From contig BJHL01000003.1 in the NCBI GenBank assembly GCA_014192545.1, forward strand, positions 62,001 to 126,000: 64,000 nt of DNA. Reading direction: 5' to 3'. The DNA is from Phycisphaerae bacterium (lineage in GTDB: Bacteria; Planctomycetota; Phycisphaerae; Phycisphaerales; UBA1924). Position numbers and translations under genes: made by a program. Of this stretch, positions 34,747 to 43,765 are shown piece after piece. The notes under the pieces were generated by a model, which was not told the origin of the DNA, ran no database searches, and was given only the letters and a program-made list of their open reading frames with translations. Each line of letters begins with the position of its first letter. The stretch's first letter is position 1.

Positions 34747-35595
34747 ATGGCTATATACCGACAAAGTGCGTCGCGTGACAACGCTGTGGGGCTGCGGATT
34801 CCGCCCAAGCTTTTCATTGCGGCGATTATCGCGGTGATCAGTCTGGTGACGTATTGCAGCCGGCAGCAAATGAACACGGTGACTGGTCGCAAGCAAGCAA
34901 TTGCTATGAGCTTTGACCAAGAAGTTGCGATGGGTCTGCAAGCTGCACCGCAGATGGCGGCCGAGTTTGGCGGCGAGCATCCCGATCAACGCGCGCAGTC
35001 GCTGGTTGATGCCGTCGGCGCGCGACTGCTTAAGGGCATGCCACCTGAATATCCGCCTTATCCGTTTGAGTTTCACCTGCTCGCAGATGATCGCACGGTG
35101 AATGCGTTTGCGCTGCCTGGTGGACAAGTGTTCATCACCGCGGCGTTGTTCGAGCGACTCGAAACCGAAGGGCAGCTTGCGGGCGTGCTGGGCCACGAAA
35201 TTGGACACGTTTTGGGTCGGCATAGTGCGGCGCAAATGGCGAAAGCCGAGCTGACGCAGGGCCTTGTCGGTGCAGCGGGCGTTGCGGGCAGCGATGTTGT
35301 TGGTCCGCGCGGCGCGGCTCAAATGGCAGGCGTGGTGGGCAACATGATGATGCTCAAGTATGGCCGGGCAGATGAGCTTGAGTCAGATTACCTGGGCTTG
35401 CAGTTCATGGCGAATGCGAACTATGACCCGCGCGCGTTGATTCGCGTGATGGAGATTCTGCGAGAAGCCAGTGGCGGAGCATCAAGACCCGAGTGGACGA
35501 GTTCACACCCAGACCCGGGCAATCGTATCGCCGAGATCGAGCGACATTTGCGGACCATGTTTCCGCAAGGTGTGCCCGCTGGGCTAGACCCGTGA
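34747..35595 (+). CDS. M48-family (Oma1/BepA-like) metalloprotease
   Basis: 282 residues from the ATG at 34747; an upstream GTG at 34729 is possible. An N-terminal membrane anchor (about 20-38) is followed by a periplasmic catalytic domain with HEIGHVLGRH (His150, Glu151, His154) and the ELESDYLG segment that supplies the third zinc ligand. Upstream are NAFALPGGQVFITAAL and the family ending HPDPGNRIAEIERHL. These proteases handle misfolded envelope proteins. There is no TPR region. It overlaps a small membrane gene by 4 nt. Confidence 0.92.
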   Translation: MAIYRQSASRDNAVGLRIPPKLFIAAIIAVISLVTYCSRQQMNTVTGRKQAIAMSFDQEVAMGLQAAPQMAAEFGGEHPDQRAQSLVDAVGARLLKGMPPEYPPYPFEFHLLADDRTVNAFALPGGQVFITAALFERLETEGQLAGVLGHEIGHVLGRHSAAQMAKAELTQGLVGAAGVAGSDVVGPRGAAQMAGVVGNMMMLKYGRADELESDYLGLQFMANANYDPRALIRVMEILREASGGASRPEWTSSHPDPGNRIAEIERHLRTMFPQGVPAGLDP

Positions 35596-35765
35596 AGCGA
35601 ACAAAGCTGCTGGTGTTGCTTGTATCTGCGGCGGTCCTGTGTGTTGCGGGCGTGGTTAATTACTGCGTGATGACGAACCGCGCGATGGTCGCGCCGCTTG
35701 CTGGTATTGCGACAGCAGTTGCGTTGGTTTGTGCCATGGTGCCAGTATGGATGCAGCACCGCTGA
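35592..35765 (+). CDS. Small two-helix membrane protein
   Basis: 57 residues from a GTG that overlaps the M48 stop (GTGA). Two hydrophobic segments, LLVLLVSAAVLCVAGVVNYC and APLAGIATAVALVCAMVPVW, are joined by a short loop. The overlap and the helical hairpin argue that it is real and co-translated with the protease, perhaps as a partner. No family is recognised. Confidence 0.55.
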   Translation: MKRTKLLVLLVSAAVLCVAGVVNYCVMTNRAMVAPLAGIATAVALVCAMVPVWMQHR

Positions 35766-35803
35766 CACCGCGCGGGCTGACTCAGGATTTTTGCTTGCGG
35801 TCA

Positions 35804-35983
35804 TTAGTCGTCAGCATCCCACAAACCCCAGTTGTCGGTATCGAACTCGTCGATCACGATGTGGATGTGCTCGGGTTTCTTGTTGAGCACGCGCTGCAGG
35901 GTCGCGGTGATTTCTGCGACAATCTAGGCGTTTTGCTCGCGAGTGACGCCGTCTTGGGCTATTTTGACCTTGACGTATGGCAT
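35804..35983 (-). pseudogene. 4-oxalocrotonate tautomerase-like gene with an internal amber codon
   Basis: Read on the minus strand from the ATG at 35983, the frame gives MPYVKVKIAQDGVTREQNA, then TAG at 35924-35926, then IVAEITATLQRVLNK, PEHIHIVIDEFDTDNWG and a TAA. This is a 59-residue tautomerase with the N-terminal Pro that acts as catalytic base once Met is removed, and the family end VIDEVDTDNWG. The stop stands where homologues usually have Leu (LIAEIT), so a single T-to-A change from TTG could explain it. The rest of the frame is clean. It is either a recent pseudogene, a sequencing error, or needs readthrough. Confidence 0.85.
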
Positions 35984-36141
35984 TGACGTCGGATGCCATT
36001 TTGGACTTGAGGTGACTCGAGCCTGCGGCGAACAATAGCTTTACGTGCAACCGCAATAGCCTGATGAGACGAACGTTGTACCGGGGGACGAACGGATTCT
36101 CAGAGGGCTTCGGTCGACCACAGCGCAGTCGAAAGTGACAC

Positions 36142-36879
36142 ATGCATACAACCGCATTTGCCATTCTGGCTGCTGGATTGTTCGCAAGTTCAGCGTGCGC
36201 GGGCGTAGCGACGCTCGCGGCGTCTGCCGACAACACGCTGTACGAAGACGAAACTGGCATATTAAGCAATGGTCAAGGCGAGAGTTTTTTCGCTGGGCGC
36301 ACGGCCCTTGAGGTTTTGCGCCGCGGTTTGATTCGGTTTGACTTTTCTGCCATCCCGGCAGGCTCGACTATTACAAACGTCTCGCTCACGCTGCATTGCA
36401 CGCGGTCGATTTCGCTGGCTGAAAACATGACGCTGCATCGCGCGTTGCAAAGCTGGGGCGAAGGCGCTTCAAACGCGCTGGGCGAAGGTGGCCGAGGCGT
36501 TACCGCAGAAGCGGGAGATGCCACGTGGATTCATCGGTTTTCTGGCGGACAGACTTGGACAACCATCGGCGGCGACTTTGACGCAACTGCCAGCGCGACT
36601 ACACCCGTTGCAGGTATCGGCAGCTACGTATGGACTTCACAGCTACTCGCGACGGACGTGCAAGGCTGGATCGACAACCCAAGCAGCAATAACGGCTGGT
36701 TTTTGCTGGGAGCCGAAGACCTTGTCGCGTCAGCAAAGCGGTTTGCATCGCGTGAAAACAGCGATGAACTGCTGCGGCCTTCATTGAACATCGAATACGT
36801 CGTGCCCGCGCCGGGGGTTGTCACGTTGTTCGCGTTCATCGCGGTGAGCGCGTGCAAGCGCAGACGGTCGGGCGGGTGA
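36142..36879 (+). CDS. DNRLRE-domain surface protein with C-terminal sorting-like tail
   Basis: 245 residues. The signal peptide ends at about residue 20 (SSACA). The core has the DNRLRE-type beta-sandwich pattern: ASADNTLYEDETGILSNG, RRGLIRFDFSAIPAGSTI, NVSLTLHC and SYVWTSQLLATDVQGWIDN. Such domains are found in secreted carbohydrate-binding or structural proteins. The C-terminus, VPAPGVVTLFAFIAVSACKRRR, is a PEP-CTERM-like tail, although less hydrophobic than usual. No enzyme domain is attached, so it is probably structural. Confidence 0.82.
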   Translation: MHTTAFAILAAGLFASSACAGVATLAASADNTLYEDETGILSNGQGESFFAGRTALEVLRRGLIRFDFSAIPAGSTITNVSLTLHCTRSISLAENMTLHRALQSWGEGASNALGEGGRGVTAEAGDATWIHRFSGGQTWTTIGGDFDATASATTPVAGIGSYVWTSQLLATDVQGWIDNPSSNNGWFLLGAEDLVASAKRFASRENSDELLRPSLNIEYVVPAPGVVTLFAFIAVSACKRRRSGG

Positions 36880-37144
36880 CAGAAAGTTATTTTACACATC
36901 AGATGAAATAGGGTTGCGTCTGGAGGCGTTAACCTTCATAATCGGACGTATTGAGCAAGCGCGTTGGCCTGAGAGGGGCTGACGGCTGGGCCAGGCAGCG
37001 TTACGCAGCCAAAACCCGATGCTCGGAGCAACTCGAACGTGTGGTCGCTTCGCGATAAACAAGCGATCCATGCCTTGATGTTCGAGATCATGCTCATAGA
37101 CAATTGATCAGACCGCAGGATAAACGTCGCAAGGAGTCGCACTC

Positions 37145-38674
37145 ATGGCCGAGCATACGTTGCAAGCGGAAACCAATGCAGAACCTGCTCATCGCGAGCC
37201 GACAGACAGGGGGCACGTTGGGCGCTCACGCCGCGGATTGCTGGGGCTTGCCACCGGCGCGGCGGCGTTTGCCGCTGTGATGAAGTCGGCGAGTGCGCAG
37301 CCCGTGCGAGTGAAGGGCGATGTTGATCCATCGGCCTTGCTCGAGAAACTGGTTGATCGCATCACCTTCGGCGCAACGCCAGAAGAACTGACCTTGGCGA
37401 GGCAGCTTGGGTACCAGGGGTATCTGGAATATCAACTCAACCACTTGGCTATCAACGACACCGCGTTGGATACACGGATTGCCGCGCTCACGACGCTGAA
37501 CATGACGTATCCGCAACTTGAGCCACAAACGTTTGGCTTTGTGCGAAACGAACTGACGGAAGCGACGATTCTGCGAGCGACCTTCAGCAAGCGGCAACTG
37601 TTTGAGCGCATGGTTGAGTTGTGGACGGACCACTTCAACATCGATATCGTGACCGTGCAGTATTACAAGACGGCTGATGATCGCGATGTGATTCGCCCCA
37701 ACGCGCTGGGGACATTTGCGAACTTGCTCAACGCGAGTGCACGCAGCCCGGCGATGCTGTATTACTTGAACAATGACGTGAGCACGTCGGCGAATCCCAA
37801 CGAGAACTACGCACGCGAACTGATGGAACTGCACACGCTGGGCGTGGATGGCGGCTACACGCAAACAGACGTCCGGCAAGTGGCGTTGTGTCTCACCGGC
37901 TGGACGATTTGGAAGGGTGCCAGCACGGGCGTGCTTGAAGGGACATTCCGCTACAACAACACGAATCACAATCAAACCGCCAAGACTGTGCTGAATACGG
38001 CCATCCCGACCAACGGAGGCCAACAAGATGGCATTACCGTTCTGAACCTGCTCATCAATCATCCGAGTACCGCGAGGTTCATCGCAACCAAGATGTGCAG
38101 ACACTTTTTGGGCTATGACGTTGCTCGTAGCATTATCGACCAAGTTGCGGCGACTTACACGTCGAGTGGCGGCGACATCAAGGCGATGTTGCGGGTTGTT
38201 TTGCGGCCCGAACACATCGCGGCTGCAACACCCAAGATCAAGCGGCCGTTCCACATGTTTGTTGCGGCTCTGCGTCAAACGGCGGCAACGGTCACGAGCA
38301 CTGCGTCGATGCGGACCAGGCTCAACGAAGCAGGCCACTTGCCGTTTAGCTGGCTGACGCCTGATGGGTACCCCGACAAGGCATCGCATTGGGCAGGCAA
38401 CTTGATTGCCCGCTGGAACTACGGCGCATCACTGGTCAATGGAACAACGGGCAGTATCTCAGGCTTGGCAGTTAATGACGTCGCGTTCTACACCGGTGCG
38501 ACGACTGCGGATCAGATGATCGCTCGCATTGATGATCGACTGTTTGGCAATCGCATGGATCCTGATGATCGCGAGCGGATTCGCCAGTTCTTGCTGCCCA
38601 GCCCCCCCACCACCACACGCCGGCGTGAGGCAATCGGCCTTGCATTGAGTTGCCCCAGTTATCAATGGTATTGA
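37145..38674 (+). CDS. DUF1800 domain-containing exported protein
   Basis: 509 residues with AAGGAG upstream. The N-terminus has a twin-arginine-like signal (SRRGLLGLATGAAAFAAV, ending SASA). DUF1800 marks follow: RITFGATPEEL, MVELWTDHFNIDI, NYARELMELHTLGVDGGYTQ, VALCLTGWTIW and the end RREAIGLALSCPSYQWY. The function is unknown, but these proteins nearly always come with a DUF1501 protein, as here (90 nt downstream). It is exported, probably folded, to the periplasm or cell surface. Confidence 0.95.
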   Translation: MAEHTLQAETNAEPAHREPTDRGHVGRSRRGLLGLATGAAAFAAVMKSASAQPVRVKGDVDPSALLEKLVDRITFGATPEELTLARQLGYQGYLEYQLNHLAINDTALDTRIAALTTLNMTYPQLEPQTFGFVRNELTEATILRATFSKRQLFERMVELWTDHFNIDIVTVQYYKTADDRDVIRPNALGTFANLLNASARSPAMLYYLNNDVSTSANPNENYARELMELHTLGVDGGYTQTDVRQVALCLTGWTIWKGASTGVLEGTFRYNNTNHNQTAKTVLNTAIPTNGGQQDGITVLNLLINHPSTARFIATKMCRHFLGYDVARSIIDQVAATYTSSGGDIKAMLRVVLRPEHIAAATPKIKRPFHMFVAALRQTAATVTSTASMRTRLNEAGHLPFSWLTPDGYPDKASHWAGNLIARWNYGASLVNGTTGSISGLAVNDVAFYTGATTADQMIARIDDRLFGNRMDPDDRERIRQFLLPSPPTTTRRREAIGLALSCPSYQWY

Positions 38675-38764
38675 TCATGATGACGGTCACACTGTTACTC
38701 ATCGTGCGTTTGCATTCATTGCGTTTGCTATCACCAATCTTCCCGTTCGTCGCGGAGTCTTTCC

Positions 38765-40075
38765 ATGTCTGACGACATTCATGACCAGAACACGTGCGGT
38801 GCGAGTGGTTGCCGCGAGTATCAACAGCTTTCACGACGCTCGTTCGTACAAGCGTCGACCGGCGTTGTCGCGTTTCTCGCAGCGCACCAGTGGGTGCCTC
38901 GCGTGGCATACGCGCAGTCGCATCGCGGCGGTATGCGAGATGTGATCGTGTCAGTCTACTTGCGCGGTGCCGCTGATGCGATGTCGATGTGCGCACCGTA
39001 CTTCGAGAATGACTACTACACCAAGCGGCCGACGATTGCGGTTGCGCGGCCCGACTCGACTGATCCCAATCGCTTGACCGCACTTGACTCTCGCTTTGGC
39101 ATTCCACCAGCGATGATGGGGCTGCACCAGGCCTACCTCGATGGCAAGTTGCTTTTTGTTCATGCGTGTGGCAGCACTGATCCCAGTCGCAGCCACTTTG
39201 AAGCACAGCGATTCATGGAAGTCGGCAAGCCGCGGGACTTGTCCATCAGCACGGGATGGCTGGGACGACACCTCGATAGTGTCGATGTGATGGTGCCTGG
39301 CAGTGCCCTGCGTGGCGTTGCAATCAGCAGTGGCATGCCGCAGCAACTGGTGGGTGGCCCCAACACGCTGCCTATCAGCAACCTCGACACATTCGGCATT
39401 CAAGGCAGCACGTCCACGCTCTCGGCTCGGCGCAGCAGCATCAGCGATATGTACAACCTGACGACCGATCCGCTCAAAGCCACGGCGGCGTCGACGTTGC
39501 AGACCATCACCGTGCTCGATGCGATCAACTTCGCTGGTTATGCCCCCGCCAACGGTGCGACGTATCCGACCAGCACACTGGGCACGCAGCTCAAGTCGGC
39601 AGCGGCCCTCATTCGTGCTCAAGTTGGCGTCGAAGCCATCGCGGTTGATGTGGGCGGCTGGGACACACATGAAAATCAAGCACCGGTCACAGGCAGTATG
39701 TCAACGCTGATGAGCACTCTTGCCACCAGCATCGGCGCGTTTTATCGCGACGTCATCGCTGGCGGCGGACCCAACGTCACGATCGTCGTCATGTCGGAAT
39801 TCGGCCGGCGCTTGCAAGAGAACGGCAGCCGCGGCACCGATCACGGACACGGCACTGCGATGATGGTCATCGGCCAATGCGTGTTAGGTGGACGCGTGCT
39901 GACGAACTGGCCCGGACTCGCGCCGGCAAACCTGTTCGAAGGCATCGATCTTGCCGTCACGATTGACTATCGCGACATTCTGACTGAAATCGTCGCGCAG
40001 CGAGCTGGCAACACGCAACTCTCAACTGTCTTCCCTGATTTCACGCCCACGCCACGAGGAGTTTTCGCATGCTAA
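38765..40075 (+). CDS. DUF1501 domain-containing exported protein
   Basis: 436 residues with GGAG upstream. A Tat-like signal, SRRSFVQASTGVVAFLAA, is present, then YLRGAADAMSMCAPYFE, FVHACGSTDPSRSHFEAQ, a DVGGWDTHENQ stretch and SEFGRRLQENGSRGTDHGHGTAMMV. These are the marks of DUF1501, a family related to sulfatase/alkaline-phosphatase-type folds with a metal-binding His/Asp set. The gene overlaps the next one by 7 nt (ATG at 40069 before TAA at 40073), so DUF1800, DUF1501 and the following gene form one operon. Confidence 0.95.
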   Translation: MSDDIHDQNTCGASGCREYQQLSRRSFVQASTGVVAFLAAHQWVPRVAYAQSHRGGMRDVIVSVYLRGAADAMSMCAPYFENDYYTKRPTIAVARPDSTDPNRLTALDSRFGIPPAMMGLHQAYLDGKLLFVHACGSTDPSRSHFEAQRFMEVGKPRDLSISTGWLGRHLDSVDVMVPGSALRGVAISSGMPQQLVGGPNTLPISNLDTFGIQGSTSTLSARRSSISDMYNLTTDPLKATAASTLQTITVLDAINFAGYAPANGATYPTSTLGTQLKSAAALIRAQVGVEAIAVDVGGWDTHENQAPVTGSMSTLMSTLATSIGAFYRDVIAGGGPNVTIVVMSEFGRRLQENGSRGTDHGHGTAMMVIGQCVLGGRVLTNWPGLAPANLFEGIDLAVTIDYRDILTEIVAQRAGNTQLSTVFPDFTPTPRGVFAC

Positions 40076-41073
40076 ACACAGCAAACAACAACCGTGTCGT
40101 CGTACGTCTTGCTGGGCTGGCTGCAATCACAGGAGTATGCGCGGTCTCGCAAGCACAGCTTTTCAGCAATGGTTCAGCCAATCCGCTGATTCCCGCACTT
40201 GCACTCGTCAACCAAACCGGCAACAACACGCCCGCGCCCAATGCAAGCCAGTGGAGCGAAATAGGCAGTTCATCGGCTCTTCTTGGGAATGCACTCGCGG
40301 GCATCGCCTGCCACGCAGATTCCACCGACGCGACTTCAGGCGTTCGACTCGCCGACGACTTTGTTGTGCCAGCGGGGCAAACGTGGAATCTCACGTCGGT
40401 GCAGTTCTACGCGTATCGGCCCAGCGGCGTGAGTTCACCTGTGACGAACGCGACGCTGCGAATCTGGAACGGCATTCCTGGTGGGCCCGGCAACGTCGTC
40501 GTGTTTGGCGACACAACGACTAATCGTTTCAGCAATGCGGACGTGACCAACGCGTACCGGGTCTTCACGACAACCGTCGGTCCGGCGATTACATCGCCCG
40601 ATACTTCTCGGCGAATCTACAACGTGAACGTTGCGTTGAACACAACCTTGCAGCCTGGCACGTACTGGCTTGATTGGCAGTTCGCGGGTGCAACAGCAAA
40701 CACGCCGATCTATGTTGTCCCCGTCACACAAGTTGGTGTTCGCACACTGGCCGCGTGGAATGCCCGGCAGTTTGCCGATGGCGTGTGGACGCCCGTTCTT
40801 GATACCGGCAAGCCTGACGGCGCCATCGATGCTGCACAAGATGTCGCCTTCATTCTTGCAGGCACTGCGGGCGTGGCGTGCGACTCGATCGACTTCAACC
40901 GCAACGGTACTTTCCCGGAAGACCAAGACGTGATCGATTTCTTCAACGTCTTGGCTGGCGAGGATTGCCCATACGCAGGCGTCTGCGACATCGACTTCAA
41001 CAACAACCAAGTGTTCCCCGAAGATCAAGATGTGATTGATTTTTTCACGACCCTCGCTGGCGGCGACTGCTGA
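40069..41073 (+). CDS. Exported protein with paired EF-hand-like C-terminal units
   Basis: 334 residues, with CGAGGAG upstream and a signal peptide ending VSQAQ. The body looks like a beta domain (LADDFVVPAGQTWNLTSVQF, GTYWLDWQFAGAT), unlike DUF1800/DUF1501 products. The last 60 residues are two units, DFNRNGTFPEDQDVIDFF and DFNNNQVFPEDQDVIDFF, each in Cys-flanked context, almost the same as the tail of the EEP-fold protein at 25.2 kb. The D-x-N-x-N pattern resembles calcium-binding dockerin loops. The product could be the attachment or substrate partner of the operon; this is inference. Confidence 0.8.
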   Translation: MLNTANNNRVVVRLAGLAAITGVCAVSQAQLFSNGSANPLIPALALVNQTGNNTPAPNASQWSEIGSSSALLGNALAGIACHADSTDATSGVRLADDFVVPAGQTWNLTSVQFYAYRPSGVSSPVTNATLRIWNGIPGGPGNVVVFGDTTTNRFSNADVTNAYRVFTTTVGPAITSPDTSRRIYNVNVALNTTLQPGTYWLDWQFAGATANTPIYVVPVTQVGVRTLAAWNARQFADGVWTPVLDTGKPDGAIDAAQDVAFILAGTAGVACDSIDFNRNGTFPEDQDVIDFFNVLAGEDCPYAGVCDIDFNNNQVFPEDQDVIDFFTTLAGGDC

Positions 41074-41119
41074 ACACTTTACTCGTAGATGAGTCAGAGA
41101 ACATTCAGTCGGTCCAAAT

Positions 41120-41149
41120 GACAAGCCCGTACGTTGGTACGGGCTTGTC
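41120..41149 (+). terminator. Terminator after the DUF1800-DUF1501 operon
   Basis: A perfect 13-bp stem (41120-41132 with 41137-41149) with a 4-nt loop, followed by GATCGTTT. It lies between the operon and the convergent glycosyltransferase gene. Confidence 0.8.
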
Positions 41150-41236
41150 GATCGTTTAAATGTTGGTGTCTTCATTTCGGTTTTGTAGATACCAAGCGAT
41201 AGTTTGCCGCTAACTTCGCCGCGCTTTCGGTTGGAC

Positions 41237-43066
41237 TTACGACTCTTTCGCCCGCTCACACCAATTGCGCCACATGTCTCGCAAGTTCGACCGCAGCCGC
41301 TCGCCGAACGCAACTTCATCGCACAAGGGCGACTCGCTCACATTTCGCCGCAAGTCAGCACGAATCTTCTGGAGTTTGCTTGCGTTTTTCGCGAGCGAAG
41401 ATGCGATCTGCACATACTCCGCTCGCGTCTGTGCGACCATTTCCCGCCGCCCAACTGCCTGCAGCAGACTGATGCCAACTCGCGACGCATGCCGGTCTCC
41501 GGCAAGCACCACAACCGGCACACCCATCCACAAAGCCTCGCACGTCGTCGTCGTCCCGTGATATGGATACGTATCGAGCGCAACGTCAACCTGTGCGTAC
41601 ATCGCCAAGTGCTCAGCCCGCGTGCGCGTCGCACCAACAAGTTCAACTCGCTCCATGGGCAACCCCCACGCCGCAAGCCGCTTCGCCACCGTCGTAACTG
41701 CATCCGCTTCGCGCAAACCATTCGCTTTCAACAACAGCCGCGAACCAGGCGTGGCGTCCAGCACATCTCGCCACAACTCAGCGAGGGGTTTGTTGATCTT
41801 CTGCACCGCATTAAAACTCGCGAACACAATCTCGCCGCTCCCAAGAACGCTCTCGGCGACATTTGGCGCATCGCCAGGCGGCGTGTAGCACAAGAAGCAA
41901 GGATCGATCCGCACCAACTGCTCAACTGCAGTCGCCCTGTCTGCTCCGCCGTCGGCGTCAACAGGATCAGTCATCGAATCCACGAGCCGATAGTCAATCC
42001 GCGATGTACCACAGGTGTTGGGATACCCAACGTAAGTCACCGCAATCGGCGCTGGCCTGTGCGCAAGAACACTCACGCCAAGTGTGTTCGTGAGTCCCGC
42101 AAGATCAATGACAATATCGACACCGTCCGCCGCGACAACACTCGCAATCTCCGCTGGCCCCTGATACGGCATGTGTCGCCACACGCGTGCAAACGCACGT
42201 AATCGCTTCGTCACTTCATCCTCGACACCAGCGATGTGATACACGCACACATCAAATTGATCACGATGCGAGAACAACTGCCGCAACATGGGCTCAGCAA
42301 AGCACGCAACCGAATGCGTGCGCAAATCCGGCGAAACGACTCCAATCCGAATCGCACGATTCGCATCTCGCACCACACCGGCCACATTCTGCTCGGGCGC
42401 CGAATAAATCGCCTCAACAACCTCGCCAAATCGTCGATGCGCAGCGTACGAATCAGCGATCGAAACATCAGCCAGGTAGTTCGTGCAGTTAGCTTGCAAG
42501 GCCCGAATCGCAATCGCTACATCCGGCTCCGCCGCCTGCACCCGCTCGCACGCCGCCAAGCAAGCGGCAACGTCGCCCAGCGCAAGTTGCAACTGCGCCT
42601 CCACCAGCGCACACCGCGCAATCACCGCAGCAGCATTCGCGTTCGCCGCAGCAGCTCGTCGCATCAAATCCCGCTGCGATTCCAACGTTCGCAGCCCTTC
42701 CACCACTCGCCCGCTCCCCAGCCGCATCTCCGCAGCTTCAATCATCGCTTCCACAAGGCCAAGTTTCCCCGCTTCATCCATGCCTCGCAGCGCCGGGTCC
42801 ATCTCTCCCACCCGCGCGTGCAATCTCGCAACACTCATCACGATGCCGGCATCACGCGGATTCATAGCAAGCAATCGCTTCGCCTGATACAACGCCGCAT
42901 GATGCTCGCCCAGTTCCCCCAAACACTGCACCGCGACCCGCATCACCGGCACATCACCCGGAAAGCGAGCGAGCAATTGCATAAGACTCACCTTGCACTC
43001 GGCAAGTTTGCCCTCACGCAGCAACTGCGTGCATCGCATCAATTCTCGCGGTGGCGCAACACTCAT
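41237..43066 (-). CDS. SPINDLY/O-GlcNAc-transferase-like protein (GT41) with TPR region
   Basis: 609 residues. Residues 1-about 200 are Ala/Leu-rich TPR-like helices. The GT41-type catalytic half follows: IRIGVVSPDLRTHSVACF, then DVCVYHIA, then the central block VDIVIDLAGLTNTLGVSVL with PAPIAVTYVGYPNTCGTSRIDYR. Further on are FASFNAVQKINKPL and DVALDTYPYHGTTTTCEALWMGVPVV, the sugar-nucleotide-binding segments. Such enzymes add GlcNAc or fucose to proteins in the cytosol; the donor here is not known. There is no signal peptide. Confidence 0.93.
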   Translation of the reverse strand: MSVAPPRELMRCTQLLREGKLAECKVSLMQLLARFPGDVPVMRVAVQCLGELGEHHAALYQAKRLLAMNPRDAGIVMSVARLHARVGEMDPALRGMDEAGKLGLVEAMIEAAEMRLGSGRVVEGLRTLESQRDLMRRAAAANANAAAVIARCALVEAQLQLALGDVAACLAACERVQAAEPDVAIAIRALQANCTNYLADVSIADSYAAHRRFGEVVEAIYSAPEQNVAGVVRDANRAIRIGVVSPDLRTHSVACFAEPMLRQLFSHRDQFDVCVYHIAGVEDEVTKRLRAFARVWRHMPYQGPAEIASVVAADGVDIVIDLAGLTNTLGVSVLAHRPAPIAVTYVGYPNTCGTSRIDYRLVDSMTDPVDADGGADRATAVEQLVRIDPCFLCYTPPGDAPNVAESVLGSGEIVFASFNAVQKINKPLAELWRDVLDATPGSRLLLKANGLREADAVTTVAKRLAAWGLPMERVELVGATRTRAEHLAMYAQVDVALDTYPYHGTTTTCEALWMGVPVVVLAGDRHASRVGISLLQAVGRREMVAQTRAEYVQIASSLAKNASKLQKIRADLRRNVSESPLCDEVAFGERLRSNLRDMWRNWCERAKES

Positions 43067-43114
43067 GCACGATCACTCTATCCGAGCACGCACCCATGAG
43101 TTCTGCCCGGAGAC

Positions 43115-43681
43115 TCAGCCCCCCACCGTCACGCCAACCGGCTGCGGCTTGGTCACGTGCGTGGGTTGCATTACCAACCCCAATGGCTGACGCTTGCCAC
43201 CATTCATCGGCGGAATGCCCTCTTGATCAATGATGCGCTGAATCGCCATCACACCTTCGATCAATTGCTCCGGACGAGGCGGGCAGCCGGGAATGTACAC
43301 GTCCACGGGAATGAACTGATCGCAGCCTTGCACAACCGCGTACGTATCAAACACGCCGCCTGTGCTAGCGCATGCACCCATGCTGATAACCCACTTGGGC
43401 TCAGTCATCTGCTCATAAATTCGTTGCAGCACCGGCAGCGTCTTGATGCTGATGCGTCCCGCGACGATGAGCAAATCCGCCTGCCGTGGACTAAACCGCA
43501 TGACTTCTGCACCAAACCGTGCAAGGTCATATCGCGAGCACGCCGTTGCCATGAGTTCAATGCCGCAGCACGCCGTCGCGAACGGCATGGGCCACAAGCT
43601 GTTCCGCCGCGACCAGTTGATCACATGACGAAGTTGCGTGGTCAGAAAGCCATCAACGGGTAGTGCTGCTTCAAGGCCCAT
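43115..43681 (-). CDS. nuoB: NADH-quinone oxidoreductase subunit B
   Basis: 188 residues with GGAG upstream. All four ligands of the terminal [4Fe-4S] cluster N2 are present: Cys38 and Cys39 ([11 protein letters not shown]), Cys104 (MGACASTGG) and Cys133 (IPGCPPRP). It passes electrons from the peripheral arm to quinone. The gene is away from nuoLMN (about 15 kb further along) and has no nuoA, C or D next to it, so complex I genes are dispersed here. The upstream neighbour on the same strand is a small lipoprotein gene. Confidence 0.96.
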   Translation of the reverse strand: MGLEAALPVDGFLTTQLRHVINWSRRNSLWPMPFATACCGIELMATACSRYDLARFGAEVMRFSPRQADLLIVAGRISIKTLPVLQRIYEQMTEPKWVISMGACASTGGVFDTYAVVQGCDQFIPVDVYIPGCPPRPEQLIEGVMAIQRIIDQEGIPPMNGGKRQPLGLVMQPTHVTKPQPVGVTVGG

Positions 43682-43765
43682 GAGAGAAAATCTCCAAGCG
43701 CATTGTGCGCCAATCTTCTATCGGTTCGTACCGCAACATGATAGGGATGCAATCGCAATTCTGCG

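Noticed and set aside
35924-35926. TAG as pyrrolysine or suppressor codon
   Set aside because: Nothing in the window suggests recoding; RF1 is intact, and no pyl gene is present. A nonsense mutation or error is simpler.
35729-35986. Plus-strand frame of 85 codons
   Set aside because: It is antisense to the tautomerase pseudogene, whose family match is strong on the minus strand.
42236-43099. Plus-strand frame opposite the glycosyltransferase gene
   Set aside because: Arg/Ser/His-rich antisense sequence without family marks; the minus-strand GT41 product is well supported.
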